The translations under genes were made by a program, and so were the position numbers. The notes under the pieces were generated by a model, which was not told the DNA's origin, ran no database searches, and saw nothing but the letters and a program-made list of their open reading frames with translations. Of a DNA stretch of 64,000 nt, positions 17,900 to 27,365 are shown one piece after another. Position 1 is the stretch's first letter. Every line of letters begins with the position of its first letter. The stretch is from Mucilaginibacter sp. CSA2-8R (GTDB lineage: Bacteria; Bacteroidota; Bacteroidia; Sphingobacteriales; Sphingobacteriaceae). The DNA lies in contig NZ_CP152389.1 of the NCBI RefSeq assembly GCF_038806765.1, positions 2,976,001-3,040,000 of the forward strand, read 5' to 3'.

Positions 17900-18988
17900 C
17901 TACCACTTCACCGTCTTATCAATAAAGTTAATAAGTTGATCTGCCATGCGCTGCTGCTCGGTTTTGTTAGGGTGTCCGCCAGTATTTTTGTAAGGAAAAA
18001 AACAGGTATGTATATTATTGTCTTTTAAGCGGGCCACGGCCTGCTCAATATATCCCGGAAACTTAGAACCCGGCTCGGTGGCGTTCATATTGCCCAGCGC
18101 ACAAATAATTTGTGCTTTTGGATACTTTGCCCTAATGCTGCTTACCAAGTTTTGATAGGCATTGATGATAAACTCTTCGGTAGGTTTGGCTGTACCAAAC
18201 CGGCGTTTAAACTGCTCGTGGTTTGGGTTATTGATGAGCCAGTAATCGTTTTGGAAAAGGTTAATTACTACTACATCGGGTGTGTATTTGTTAAAATCCC
18301 ATAAGCTGTTAGCGTCCATAGGGTCCAGGCGGTTGTAGATTTCGGGCATAATTTCCGGAAACCAGCTTACCATTACACCGATGCCGCTGCGGGCAATGCA
18401 CGAGTATTGCGCCTGGTAGTGCCGGGCCGTTAGAGCGGCGTAGGTATAATAGTTATTAAAATATTCCGGCGCGCCGCTTTCTTTCTGGCCGGTGGGCACA
18501 TCTACGCCGTGCCCGGCGGTAATGGAGTTACCATAAAACTCAATTTTTCGTTTTGGCAGTTTGGCTGGTGCAAGCAGTTTAGCATCGCCATCAATACTAA
18601 AACCGTAAAAGACATCTTCGGACGTATTGTTAGATAGTTTAAACAACTGCAAGGTATGTTTACCTGCAGGCAGGTGTGAAGCCAGTACAAACTCCTTGCG
18701 GCTGCTATCGGCGCCAAATTTTAAGGCTTTGGCGGCATCACCATCTACAATAGCATAATAGTAACCCTGCTCACGCAATGACCTCATGGAGGCCTTAACG
18801 CCCGTACCCATAAAATTAACGGTAGCCGACGAGCCTGGCCAGTAAAACGACGATGAGTCGGCACCCTTTTTAACCCGGCCCATGTAAGCTATTTTTGCAT
18901 CACCCGGCTTTACCGCAAGCTGTGCCGAACAACTCATGCCCAGCAATAAACCGGCGAAGGCAGCCGCCGCACTTAGTAATTTATTCAT
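17900..18988 (-). CDS. secreted SGNH hydrolase, carbohydrate esterase family 2-like
   Basis: 362 residues from ATG 18988 with a signal peptide (MNKLLSAAAAFAGLLLGMSC; a lipoprotein cysteine is possible). Residues about 25-145 form a beta-sandwich like the N-terminal domain of CE2 esterases (FYWPGSSATVNFMGTGV). The SGNH domain follows: IEFYGNSITAGHG (serine), NLFQNDYW (block III) and TGGHPNKTEQQ with the catalytic histidine. CE2 enzymes remove acetyl groups from plant polysaccharides. The usual aspartate before the histidine is not evident, as in some CE2 members that use a dyad. Confidence 0.88.
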   Translation of the reverse strand: MNKLLSAAAAFAGLLLGMSCSAQLAVKPGDAKIAYMGRVKKGADSSSFYWPGSSATVNFMGTGVKASMRSLREQGYYYAIVDGDAAKALKFGADSSRKEFVLASHLPAGKHTLQLFKLSNNTSEDVFYGFSIDGDAKLLAPAKLPKRKIEFYGNSITAGHGVDVPTGQKESGAPEYFNNYYTYAALTARHYQAQYSCIARSGIGVMVSWFPEIMPEIYNRLDPMDANSLWDFNKYTPDVVVINLFQNDYWLINNPNHEQFKRRFGTAKPTEEFIINAYQNLVSSIRAKYPKAQIICALGNMNATEPGSKFPGYIEQAVARLKDNNIHTCFFPYKNTGGHPNKTEQQRMADQLINFIDKTVKW

Positions 18989-19202
18989 AATGTATTGATG
19001 ACAGTCAGATTTTGAAAGGCGGAATATAGGTATATAAATACGCCATTTCAAGACCGGGAGATGTCTGTGAGATAGCTGTTACATTCATCCACCCAAAAAC
19101 ATTATCCCATGTTAACCAGTTGTTGCTGATGAAAAGAAGTAAGATACCATACAGTGCGGAAGATGTGATGTAGAAAGCACTCCGCTTAAATCTATGCAGA
19201 TC

Positions 19203-19754
19203 ATGAACAAAAATAAATGGCCGGTTATTCTAGCAGCCGGGGTAGCAGCAACCGCTGTAGTAATCAGTTTAAACTCGTGCGTTTCGATACCTAAAGGCGC
19301 CCGCGCAGTGCAACCCTTTGATAAAAACCGTTACTTAGGCAAATGGTACGAAATTGCCCGGTTCGATTTTAAGTTTGAAAAAAACCTGAGTAATGTGTCT
19401 GCCACTTATTCGCTTAACAGTGATGGCAGCATCCGGGTGGATAATAAAGGTTTCCAGTACAAAAAACGGGAATGGAAAGAGAGCATCGGCAAAGCTAAGT
19501 TTGTAAACAGCGAAAACGAAGCCCGGCTTAAAGTATCATTTTTTGGTCCGTTTTATGCCGGCTACAACGTAATTGCCATTGATGACAATTACCAGCACGC
19601 GCTGATAGCGGGTAACAATCTTAATTACTTGTGGATATTATCGCGTACCACCACCATCCCCGAATCTGTTAAGAACGATTACCTGGCCAAAGCCAAACAG
19701 TTAGGTTACGATACCAGCGAACTGATTTGGACAAAGCACGAAGAGGTGCATTAA
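19203..19754 (+). CDS. blc: outer-membrane lipocalin (Blc-type lipoprotein)
   Basis: 183 residues; an ATG nine bases upstream (19194) is equally possible. The signal sequence ends in a lipobox (LNSC). The lipocalin signature KNRYLGKWYEIARFDFKFEK is followed by the beta-barrel strands with YAGYNVIAIDDNYQHALIAG and LWILSRTT, as in bacterial Blc/ApoD-like lipocalins that bind fatty acids or lysophospholipids at the outer membrane. It stands alone on the plus strand and ends at a shared terminator. Confidence 0.93.
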   Translation: MNKNKWPVILAAGVAATAVVISLNSCVSIPKGARAVQPFDKNRYLGKWYEIARFDFKFEKNLSNVSATYSLNSDGSIRVDNKGFQYKKREWKESIGKAKFVNSENEARLKVSFFGPFYAGYNVIAIDDNYQHALIAGNNLNYLWILSRTTTIPESVKNDYLAKAKQLGYDTSELIWTKHEEVH

Positions 19755-19775
19755 ACTTTTAAGTACAAGATTGAC

Positions 19776-19808
19776 AAGGGCCGACAGATTTATTATCTGT
19801 CGGCCCTT
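19776..19808. terminator. bidirectional terminator
   Basis: Perfect 14-bp stem AAGGGCCGACAGAT / ATCTGTCGGCCCTT with a 5-nt loop between the converging lipocalin and alcohol dehydrogenase genes. The A/T ends allow termination in both directions. Confidence 0.85.
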
Positions 19809-19847
19809 CATATTAATTAGTTTATTACCTTCTATCTTTTCAAGTCG

Positions 19848-20864
19848 TTATTCCAACTCCACCATGGCCTTAATGACACCTGTAGCCGGATCGAGCCAGC
19901 TTTCAAATTCGTTTTTTACGGCATCAAAAGGTACGCGGTGGGTAATATAGGTAGCCGGGTTTACCAAGCCTTTTTTCATGCTGGCAATAACGTGCTCAAA
20001 ATCCTGGCGGGTGGCGTTGCGGCTGCTCATCAGGGTACTTTCGCGCTTGTGAAACTCAGGGTGACTAAAGCTGAATGCTTCTTTCTGCAAGCCAATCAGC
20101 ACATAGCGGCCGCCATGGGCCAGGTAATCAATACCGCCATTAATGGCGCGCAGGTTACCGGTGGCGTCTACCACTACAGATGCCATATCGCCGCCCGTAA
20201 TCTCCCTGATTTTTTCTACTGCATTACCATCCATCGGGTTTACGGTGTGGGTGATGCCTAAGTTTTCGCGGCAAAACTGCAGGCGCTCGTTACTTACGTC
20301 CATCGCAATCACATTACCACCAGCTATGCGGGCAAACTCAATAGTGCCCAAGCCTATCGGGCCGGCACCAATTACCAGTACAAAATCGCCGGGGTTGATG
20401 CCGGCACGGCGTATGCCGTGTGCACCAATGGCTAAGGGCTCAACCAAAGCCAGCTCATCATAGGTCAGGCCTTCGCCATGTACCAGCGAGTACGAGGGTA
20501 CCTGCAGGTACTCTACCATACCGCCATCGGCGTGCACGCCGCAAACCTGAATGTGCGCGCAGCAATTAGGCTTACCCGTACGGCAGGCCACGCAATGCCC
20601 GCAGTTAAAATAAGGAATAAAAGTTACTGCCTCGCCTATGCTAAAGCCTGGTGCGTCATCAACCTCTACCAACTCGCCCGATAGCTCGTGGCCCAAAATG
20701 CGAGGATAGCTAAAAAACGGCTGCGTACCTTTAAAGGCATGCAAATCGGTACCGCAAATGCCAATACGTTTTATTTTTATAATAGCGTGGCCGGGTTTTA
20801 GTTCTGGTTTTTCGGTTTCGCCGTAATCAAATGTACCGGGGGTGGTACAGGTTAATATTTTCAT
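19848..20864 (-). CDS. zinc-dependent medium-chain alcohol/sugar dehydrogenase
   Basis: 338 residues. The catalytic zinc motifs GICGTDLHAFKG and LGHELSGEL, a structural zinc lobe (CGHCVACRTGKPNCC) and the Rossmann motif VIGAGPIGLGTIEFA place it in the threonine/sorbitol dehydrogenase branch of the MDR family. It sits 51 bp downstream of an aldo/keto reductase gene on the same strand, with a divergent AraC gene beyond. This fits a small sugar-oxidation operon, for example for L-fucose or L-rhamnose, but the substrate is inferred. Confidence 0.9.
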   Translation of the reverse strand: MKILTCTTPGTFDYGETEKPELKPGHAIIKIKRIGICGTDLHAFKGTQPFFSYPRILGHELSGELVEVDDAPGFSIGEAVTFIPYFNCGHCVACRTGKPNCCAHIQVCGVHADGGMVEYLQVPSYSLVHGEGLTYDELALVEPLAIGAHGIRRAGINPGDFVLVIGAGPIGLGTIEFARIAGGNVIAMDVSNERLQFCRENLGITHTVNPMDGNAVEKIREITGGDMASVVVDATGNLRAINGGIDYLAHGGRYVLIGLQKEAFSFSHPEFHKRESTLMSSRNATRQDFEHVIASMKKGLVNPATYITHRVPFDAVKNEFESWLDPATGVIKAMVELE

Positions 20865-20915
20865 GGTGTTGTTATATATTGGGGCAAACCTGATGGCTTG
20901 CTTTGGTATTCAATT

Positions 20916-21959
20916 TTAGTTTATCAGATTTTTGGTGGTCACGTCGGCCTTAATGAGTCCCTTTTGTTCCAGTTCGCGCCAAAAAGCTTCGGGCACGGGT
21001 TGGTCTACCATGGCAATGTTCGGTTTAATTTTTTCGGGCACGGTTGTGCCAATGGCCAGCGTTTGCACACCGGGGGCCTGCACGGCAAACTGCACGCAGG
21101 CATGCGCCGGGGTTATGTTAAACTGTTCGCAAACGGCAAAAAACTTTTCGCGCCATTGCAGCAGTGCAGCACCTTCCGGCGTATCGGCACTTACAGGTTT
21201 GTAGTTGTAATGCTTACCGCCGGTTAAAAAGCCACCGTTAAACACTGCCGAATTGATGATAGTTACACCTTTGGCACTTAACTCCTGCATGTAGGCCCAC
21301 AAGTCGGCCGGGTGACTGTGCAACGTCATGCTGTTGGCAATCATCACCCAATCCAAATTTACCACGTCGGTAATTTGTTTGATGATGTGCCAGTCTTTAG
21401 CGCCAACGCCCACGGCATCTACCTTACCGGCAGCCTTAAGCTCAAAAAGCGCCCGGTAGGCTTCTTTTACATCTTCAAAACGCCTTACTTTATCCTCATC
21501 AATATGGGCAGCGGCCAGGTACTCGTCCGGGTCGTGCACCGATACCAGGCCGGTGTGGTAACCGTCCAGCAGCTCAAGCCCCTGGTGGTAGCAATCCAGT
21601 ATGCCCTGGTAGCTGATGCGTTGTTCGGCATCGTATTGTAAATCTATCCATACGCCCGGTTCAAAAGTAGGCTCCGGGGTTGTGAGCGGAATCCGGTACC
21701 AGCCCAATTTATTGCTGATCATAACCTCCTCCGGTTTTATTGCCAGGCTGCGCAGGCATTGGCCCAAACTTTCGAGCGCCAAACCTGCACCATATTTGCC
21801 TGCCGTATCAAAAACGGCCGGCTGCGGCGACTCGGCTATCCATTCTTTTACCAGGCTGCACTTTTCGTCGTCGCTTTTGGCCACATATAAGTTGCCTAAC
21901 GGACTGGTGCCAAATACCACGTGCGGCAACTGGATAACTTTTTTTTGAGCGGTTTCCAT
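20916..21959 (-). CDS. aldo/keto reductase, aldose 1-dehydrogenase-like
   Basis: 347 residues from ATG 21959 (METAQKKVIQLPHVVFG). The upstream extension is rejected as it precedes the first barrel strand. VFGTSPLGNLY, AVFDTAGKYGAGLALESLG (catalytic aspartate and tyrosine) and VMISNKLGWY are characteristic of the aldo/keto reductase group that includes D-threo-aldose (L-fucose) dehydrogenase. Forms an operon with the zinc dehydrogenase downstream. The AraC gene diverging 250 bp upstream is the probable regulator. Confidence 0.85.
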   Translation of the reverse strand: METAQKKVIQLPHVVFGTSPLGNLYVAKSDDEKCSLVKEWIAESPQPAVFDTAGKYGAGLALESLGQCLRSLAIKPEEVMISNKLGWYRIPLTTPEPTFEPGVWIDLQYDAEQRISYQGILDCYHQGLELLDGYHTGLVSVHDPDEYLAAAHIDEDKVRRFEDVKEAYRALFELKAAGKVDAVGVGAKDWHIIKQITDVVNLDWVMIANSMTLHSHPADLWAYMQELSAKGVTIINSAVFNGGFLTGGKHYNYKPVSADTPEGAALLQWREKFFAVCEQFNITPAHACVQFAVQAPGVQTLAIGTTVPEKIKPNIAMVDQPVPEAFWRELEQKGLIKADVTTKNLIN

Positions 21960-22209
21960 CTTTGTAAATCTATAAAAAAACAGGTTTATCTGTAAGTACA
22001 TGGTGAGCTGGTTGGCAAGCCGGAAAAACACGGATCTTAACAACCTTACCCTGATTGGTTAGTGAGTAAGTAAGCGCGACGGCAACCGGCCCGAACCGGC
22101 TACCGCCGCTGTTTACACTTAAATACAAAAGTAACGGCCGCTACTGATTAGCTTTTATCTATATTAGACTTTGTTTTATACAAAACCGACATTTTAATAT
22201 ATACAAGTT

Positions 22210-23097
22210 ATGAAACGACGGCTGCTCACCTATTCATTCTCTTTACTCAATGCCGACTCGGTAAAGCTCGACCAGCAATGGAATTATACCAACGTCATCA
22301 GCCCTTATTACCGGATGTATTATATTGATGGCGGCAGCGGCGTGCTGTCTGATGCACAGCATACGCTCACCCTACAGCCCGGTTATTTATACCTGGTGCC
22401 AAGTTTTACGCTTTGCAGCTACCACACACCCGAATTTTTGAGCCAGCACTTCATCCAGTTTTTTGAAGATTCGGTCGATAAAATTTCGCTGTTTCATGCC
22501 AACCGCACGGTCATGCAGCTGGAGGCTGGCCCTGCAGACGTTGAGCAATTTAAGCGTTTACTGGCTATTAACCCCGGCCGGGGGCTATACCGGTCGGACG
22601 ATCCACGCATATACGAAAAAGACATTTACTATAAGGAGTACCAGGAACTCAATAACCGGCAAAGCCTGCCGGTATACCTCGAAACGCAGGGTATTTTGAT
22701 GCAACTAATTTCCAGGTTTTTAACGCCTGCAGTATTTAAGGCGGGGCAGTTAGAAAACATCCCGTCAAAAATCATGGACGCTATTAGCTACATTCAGCTC
22801 AACCTGCATCAGCCTTTAACGGTGAACCACCTGGCCGAGCGGGCCAACCAGCACCCCGACTATTTTTCGCGCCTGTTTCTGGAGTATACCGGCGCCCGGC
22901 CGGTAAAGTATATACAAGATAAACGCATTGAGCGGGCACAGTATCTAATAACCACCATGAACCTGCCCTATGCGGAAATTGCCCAGCAGACCGGCTTTGA
23001 GCACCTACCCTATTTTTCGAAGTTGTTTAAACGGATTACCGGCTTAACACCGGGCGAATACCGCAGGCAACACCAGTTGTTTAACCGGGTTAGTTAA
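22210..23097 (+). CDS. AraC-family transcriptional regulator
   Basis: 295 residues. The N-terminal half is a cupin-like sensor (MYYIDGGSGVLSD, LQPGYLYLVPS). The C-terminal HTH pair is clear: LTVNHLAERANQHPDYFSRL and YAEIAQQTGFEHLPYFSKLF followed by GLTPGEYRR. It diverges from the aldo/keto reductase-dehydrogenase operon and is the natural candidate to control it in response to a sugar. It ends 5 bp before the converging kinase gene. Confidence 0.92.
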   Translation: MKRRLLTYSFSLLNADSVKLDQQWNYTNVISPYYRMYYIDGGSGVLSDAQHTLTLQPGYLYLVPSFTLCSYHTPEFLSQHFIQFFEDSVDKISLFHANRTVMQLEAGPADVEQFKRLLAINPGRGLYRSDDPRIYEKDIYYKEYQELNNRQSLPVYLETQGILMQLISRFLTPAVFKAGQLENIPSKIMDAISYIQLNLHQPLTVNHLAERANQHPDYFSRLFLEYTGARPVKYIQDKRIERAQYLITTMNLPYAEIAQQTGFEHLPYFSKLFKRITGLTPGEYRRQHQLFNRVS

Positions 23098-23102
23098 AAT
23101 GA

Positions 23103-24437
23103 TCAAGCGTTCCTGACAGGTAAATAAACTTCGGCCAAAAACATTCCACCAGTAACTGATAACTGCAGCTGCCCGCCATGTGCCTCAATAATTTGTTTGC
23201 ACAACCACAAACCCAGGCCCGAGCCTGAGGTAACCGAACGGTTAGTGGTAAAGGCATTATCTAAGTGATGTACTGATATCTGCTGAACGTCTACTTCATT
23301 TTTAAAGACGACTTTTAACCCTGTTGTTGCTGGTAAAATGTCAGCAAGTATAGTAGTGCCTTTAGGCGAATGTTTGATGGCATTTTGCAGCAGGTTTTGC
23401 CAAACCACGTCCAGTTTGTCGGCATCGGCATCTAATACAAAGCTTTCAACCTCATTACTAAAGTTTAATATAGTTTGCTTTTGCCAGGTTTGCGCTAAGG
23501 GGGCATTTCGGGCAAAAACTGTCATCAACTGGTCCGACAGGTCGGTTGGGCGGGTATTGAGCACCAGGCCTTTGTGCTTTAGCTGGCTCACCAGCAAAAA
23601 CTGCTCAACCACCTGCTGCAGACGCCTGATTTCTGTAAGCTGACTGTTAAATAATTTTTGATCAGCAGCCTCATGGGTCTGATTGAGCCGCAGTTCGGTT
23701 TCGGCCTGCAAAATGGCCAGCGGGGTGCGTAACTCGTGCGAGGCGGCGGCAAAAAAGTTATTCTGAATTTCCTGCTCGTGAGCTATGTGGCCAAGCATGT
23801 CATTAATGGTTTCGGCCAGTTGCTGCAACTCATCGTAAGTGGACCTGATGCGCAGGCGCTTATCCAGCCGGTGAGTGTTAATATCGGCAGCTTGCCGGGC
23901 CAGGTTACGGATGGGTTTTAACAACCACATGGAGGCAAAGTAAGATGCCACCGACCCTGCCAGTACACTTACCACCGTAGTGAGCAGCAACATGAGCGAC
24001 AGATGCCTGAGCCGGGCCGCTATATATCTGTTAGGCACCGTCAGCAAAATTTCTACCGGGCGGCCATCATAATTTTCGCGCTTCAGGTAAACGCCATGCT
24101 GCTCAAGGGTATCGGTAACGCCCAGCCGGTAAGGCACGGGCAATTGGGCAATGGGTCCCGGCGATTGGAAAACGGTAACCGGCCGGCCATCATTATCATG
24201 GTAAAAGATGCGGATAGATTCGCCCGAGTCGGGCAAGGCAATCAGGTCAGGGTTAATTTCGGTTCGGCTTAAAACGGTTTTTGCCCGGTTAAACAGGTAT
24301 TTGTTGTAGTTATTAAGATAGGTGTTTTTAAAATAGCGATAGGTGAAGCTGCTGAGCACAATATTAATCAGCAAAAAAACAACGCTGAAAACCATCGTTA
24401 TTTTAAACCGTATGCCTTTATAAATATGCCGGTTCAT
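23103..24437 (-). CDS. two-component sensor histidine kinase
   Basis: 444 residues. Two membrane helices (about 10-32 and 145-170) flank a periplasmic sensor domain. A HAMP linker follows (LLKPIRNLARQAADINTHRL), then HisKA with AASHELRTPLAIL (phospho-histidine) and HATPase with NLLQNAIKHSPKG and GSGLGLWLCKQI. Its ATG overlaps the stop of the upstream response regulator gene by four bases (ATGA). The architecture resembles CusS/ArlS-type kinases; signal unknown. A possible target is the secreted repeat protein gene just upstream of the pair. Confidence 0.93.
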   Translation of the reverse strand: MNRHIYKGIRFKITMVFSVVFLLINIVLSSFTYRYFKNTYLNNYNKYLFNRAKTVLSRTEINPDLIALPDSGESIRIFYHDNDGRPVTVFQSPGPIAQLPVPYRLGVTDTLEQHGVYLKRENYDGRPVEILLTVPNRYIAARLRHLSLMLLLTTVVSVLAGSVASYFASMWLLKPIRNLARQAADINTHRLDKRLRIRSTYDELQQLAETINDMLGHIAHEQEIQNNFFAAASHELRTPLAILQAETELRLNQTHEAADQKLFNSQLTEIRRLQQVVEQFLLVSQLKHKGLVLNTRPTDLSDQLMTVFARNAPLAQTWQKQTILNFSNEVESFVLDADADKLDVVWQNLLQNAIKHSPKGTTILADILPATTGLKVVFKNEVDVQQISVHHLDNAFTTNRSVTSGSGLGLWLCKQIIEAHGGQLQLSVTGGMFLAEVYLPVRNA

Positions 24438-25117
24438 GATGCCACGGCTACGGTTTTAAGGGTATAACCCCGGTTAATAACCGTTTGTATATGCTGATGC
24501 TCAAAGCCCTCGTTTATTTTGCGCCTCAGCTGGTACAGGTGCACCTCAATCACATTGCTGCCGGGGTCAAAGCTCATATTCCATACCTTATCCAGTATCT
24601 GCGTTTTGGTGAGTACGGTATCCGGGTTGAGCATCAAATATTCTAAAAGTAAAAACTCACGGTTGCTCAAATTTATTTGCTTATCCCCGCGCTTTACCTG
24701 CCGGGTGTATACGTCAATCTCCAGGTCGTTAACCTTAACCTTGGCCTGGTTTTTTACCGTTTTTTGGCGCTGTAACACCCGTACCCTTGCCAGCAGTTCC
24801 TGCATCTCAAAGGGTTTTTTCAGGTAGTCGTTAGCACCGGCATCCAAGGCTTTAATTACCTGCTCAGTACTGTTTAAAGCACTCAATACAATCACCGGCA
24901 CCTGGTTATCAAACGCACGCAGATTTTTAAGGATATCAAACCCATTTTGGCTGGGCAGCATCAAATCCAGCAAAACAAGGTCGTAGCTATTTACCATAGC
25001 GGCCTGCAGGCCTGCGGCCCCATCGGTTTCATGGTCGGTTACGTAACCGGCCTGCTCAAGCGCGGTTTGCACAAAACCGGCCAGCTTAACCTCATCTTCT
25101 ATCAGCAGTATCTTCAT
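24434..25117 (-). CDS. OmpR/PhoB-family response regulator
   Basis: 227 residues: receiver domain with IEDEVKLAG, DLVLLDLMLP (phospho-acceptor aspartate) and DYLKKPFEMQELLARV, then a winged-helix domain (LSNREFLLLEYLM, EVHLYQLRRKI, TVINRGYTL). Four-base overlap with the kinase gene downstream. It starts 30 bp past the terminator of the upstream secreted-protein gene, so the two-component pair has its own promoter. Confidence 0.95.
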   Translation of the reverse strand: MKILLIEDEVKLAGFVQTALEQAGYVTDHETDGAAGLQAAMVNSYDLVLLDLMLPSQNGFDILKNLRAFDNQVPVIVLSALNSTEQVIKALDAGANDYLKKPFEMQELLARVRVLQRQKTVKNQAKVKVNDLEIDVYTRQVKRGDKQINLSNREFLLLEYLMLNPDTVLTKTQILDKVWNMSFDPGSNVIEVHLYQLRRKINEGFEHQHIQTVINRGYTLKTVAVAS

Positions 25118-25146
25118 GTATATTGTTAGTCGCGGCCTTTAATCAT

Positions 25147-25178
25147 ACACTGTACGGCTTTGCTGCACCGTACAGTGT
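25147..25178 (-). terminator. terminator after the secreted repeat protein
   Basis: 11-bp stem ACACTGTACGG / CCGTACAGTGT with a 10-nt loop, 14 bp downstream of the 251-residue gene. It separates that gene from the two-component operon. Confidence 0.65.
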
Positions 25179-25191
25179 TTAGTTTTATTAT

Positions 25192-25947
25192 TTATCTTAC
25201 CAGGTAAGCCTGCCCGTTAATGCTTATGGTTTGGGCGGCAATCATTGTAACATTCTGGCTATAAACCACGCCCGGGCGTTTTGGTTCTGCGAATCCGTTT
25301 ACAATTACTTCGGTACCGGCTTTTAGCTGGCTGCTCAGCTGGTTAGCTATATGCGGTGGTATGTTTACCTGCTCACCCGATGACAGCGTAAAGCCATTTA
25401 CTTCTTTCTGCGGCGTGTAATTCAGTTCCTTAATTTTAGCGGTGATGCTTTTTTGCTCGCGCGCTACGGTTAACTGAGGTGCCACAGGTGGGGTATCGGT
25501 AATCATGGTGCCATTCACGTTAAGCGTTACCAATCTAAACTCAGCTTTACCTTCGGGGTTAGTGCGTTCAAAACCGGTAATGGTTACGGCCGCCCCGCCT
25601 TTGGCCTTAGCCAAAATCTGCTCGCCTAAATGCGGCGGAAACAGCACCTGTGTGTTGCCGCTGGCTGTTTTTACCAACAGGCCATTATACTCAAAGCGGT
25701 CATTAGCTACCGGGTTTACCACGGTGCCCTTCAGAGTAGTTAGTTTAAGGGCCTCTTGGGGCATCTTGCCGTTTTCGGGACCAACCGGCATAGGCCTTTT
25801 AGGCGGGCGTGGCGGCTGCGGACCGCGGGCTAGCATATCAGGGCCGTCTTGCGGCTTTGGTGGCTGAGGTAATTGCTGTGCCTGGGCTGCAAAAAAGCCG
25901 GTTACTAAAACGGCTGTCATCCATACTTTATTCAATTGCTCTTTCAT
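25192..25947 (-). CDS. secreted protein with tandem PPH-motif domains, function unknown
   Basis: 251 residues. Signal peptide at 1-23 (ending FFAAQAQ), a proline-rich linker (about 24-62: many PP and RPP pairs), then two related domains of about 90 residues. The repeat core is V-x-x-PPH-x-x-x-Q..KxGxxVxxxGF: VLFPPHLGEQILAKAKGG..GFERTNPEG in the first copy, VNIPPHIANQLSSQLKAG..GFAEPKRPG in the second. An OB-like beta fold is plausible. Located next to a two-component system, as for periplasmic accessory or stress proteins. No named family recognised. Confidence 0.8.
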   Translation of the reverse strand: MKEQLNKVWMTAVLVTGFFAAQAQQLPQPPKPQDGPDMLARGPQPPRPPKRPMPVGPENGKMPQEALKLTTLKGTVVNPVANDRFEYNGLLVKTASGNTQVLFPPHLGEQILAKAKGGAAVTITGFERTNPEGKAEFRLVTLNVNGTMITDTPPVAPQLTVAREQKSITAKIKELNYTPQKEVNGFTLSSGEQVNIPPHIANQLSSQLKAGTEVIVNGFAEPKRPGVVYSQNVTMIAAQTISINGQAYLVR

Positions 25948-26101
25948 GTTGTTTAAAATTTATACCTCAAAATTACGGTCACCCTATGAGGCCGGCATGA
26001 AAGCCAAATTAATTTTTCTTCATATCGGTATGCCGGGTAAACATTTAAACAGGCCTTTAGTTGTGTTCACAATTGAGCGAGATACTGATTATATATAGTT
26101 G

Positions 26102-27358
26102 ATGATGAGTGAAGAAACAGAAAAAAAACACAGCCTGAAGTACCTTAACTGGCTTAATTTTTCGGCTGCCGACGTAGCCACAGGCCTGGGGCCGTTTTTG
26201 GCAGTCTACCTGGCCTCCAACCTGCACTGGAACCCTTCGCAAATTGGTATAGCCATTGCCGCTATGAGTTTTGCCACTGTGGTTGCACAATCGCCGGCCG
26301 GGTGGTTATGTGATATTAGTCAAAAAAAGCGATTGGGTGTAGTGGTGGTATCGATTGCCATTGCGGTGGCCGGGTTTTGCATGTTATTTTTCCCTGAATT
26401 TTATGCCGTGATTGCCTGCCAGATAGCCATTGGTATTTCGGCAGCTTTTTTTGCACCAGTATTGATTGCCCTGGCAATGGGCATTGCCGGCCGAAACCAG
26501 TTTGACAATACCATCAGCAAAAACCAAACATTTAACCACGCGGGTAACGTAGCCTCGGCCGTGCTGATTGGCCTGCTAGGCAAGTTTACCCATAATGCCG
26601 GTATATTTTACGGTCTGGCTGCTTTTTGTGCCATGAGCGTTATTTTCTCGCTGTCTATCCGCGAGGAGGATATCGACCATCAGGCCGCCAGTTCTGCGGA
26701 AGACGAAAAAAACAAACGAGCCAAAAAAGAAACCTCGTTTTTAGACATGCTCAAAAACAAAGGCTTTTTGATTTTACTGTTCTCGGCTGTTTTATTTCAC
26801 TTTGCCAATGCGGCCATGCTGCCCCTGGTTGGGCAGGAATTAGGCCAAACCCGTGCTTCTAACGCTTCCTTATATATGTCGGCCTGCATTGTGCTGGCGC
26901 AGTTGGTGATGGTGCCTATGGCGTTTTGGAGTGGTAAGTGGGCGGCTAAGGGGCGCAAAAAATTGCTGATGATTGCCTTTATCATTTTGCCTATCCGCGG
27001 TGTACTCTACACCTTAGGCCATGGTTCTGCCTACCTGGTAAGCGTCCAGATTTTGGATGGCGTTGCGGGCGGTATTTTTAGCGTAGTGTCTATCCTCGTG
27101 GTTTCCGATTTATTTTGCGGATCGGGCAAGGATAATTTTGCGCAAGGCATACTGGCAACTGCTGTGGGTTTAGGGGCGTCGCTAAGTAACGTCATCAGCG
27201 GGTACATTGTTAAAGCCAGCGGGTTTGATTTTGGGTTTTACGTATTGTCGGCACTGGCGCTGATAGCCTTTCTTGTGTTTTGGCTGGCCATGCCCGAAAC
27301 TGTATCCTGCGCTAATGATCAACGGCCCGAATCAGACATGAACTTAAAATTAGCCTGA
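26102..27358 (+). CDS. MFS transporter
   Basis: 418 residues from the first of two adjacent ATGs. Twelve hydrophobic helices in two six-helix halves, with MFS loop motifs (AGWLCDISQKKRLG between TM2 and TM3) and a charged central loop at about 195-220 (EDEKNKRAKKE). First gene of a tightly spaced three-gene operon with a metallophosphoesterase (7-bp gap) and an ArsB-like permease. The co-encoded enzymes suggest export of a phosphate- or arsenate-containing compound, but the substrate cannot be read from the sequence. Confidence 0.9.
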   Translation: MMSEETEKKHSLKYLNWLNFSAADVATGLGPFLAVYLASNLHWNPSQIGIAIAAMSFATVVAQSPAGWLCDISQKKRLGVVVVSIAIAVAGFCMLFFPEFYAVIACQIAIGISAAFFAPVLIALAMGIAGRNQFDNTISKNQTFNHAGNVASAVLIGLLGKFTHNAGIFYGLAAFCAMSVIFSLSIREEDIDHQAASSAEDEKNKRAKKETSFLDMLKNKGFLILLFSAVLFHFANAAMLPLVGQELGQTRASNASLYMSACIVLAQLVMVPMAFWSGKWAAKGRKKLLMIAFIILPIRGVLYTLGHGSAYLVSVQILDGVAGGIFSVVSILVVSDLFCGSGKDNFAQGILATAVGLGASLSNVISGYIVKASGFDFGFYVLSALALIAFLVFWLAMPETVSCANDQRPESDMNLKLA

Positions 27359-27365
27359 TCCTGCC

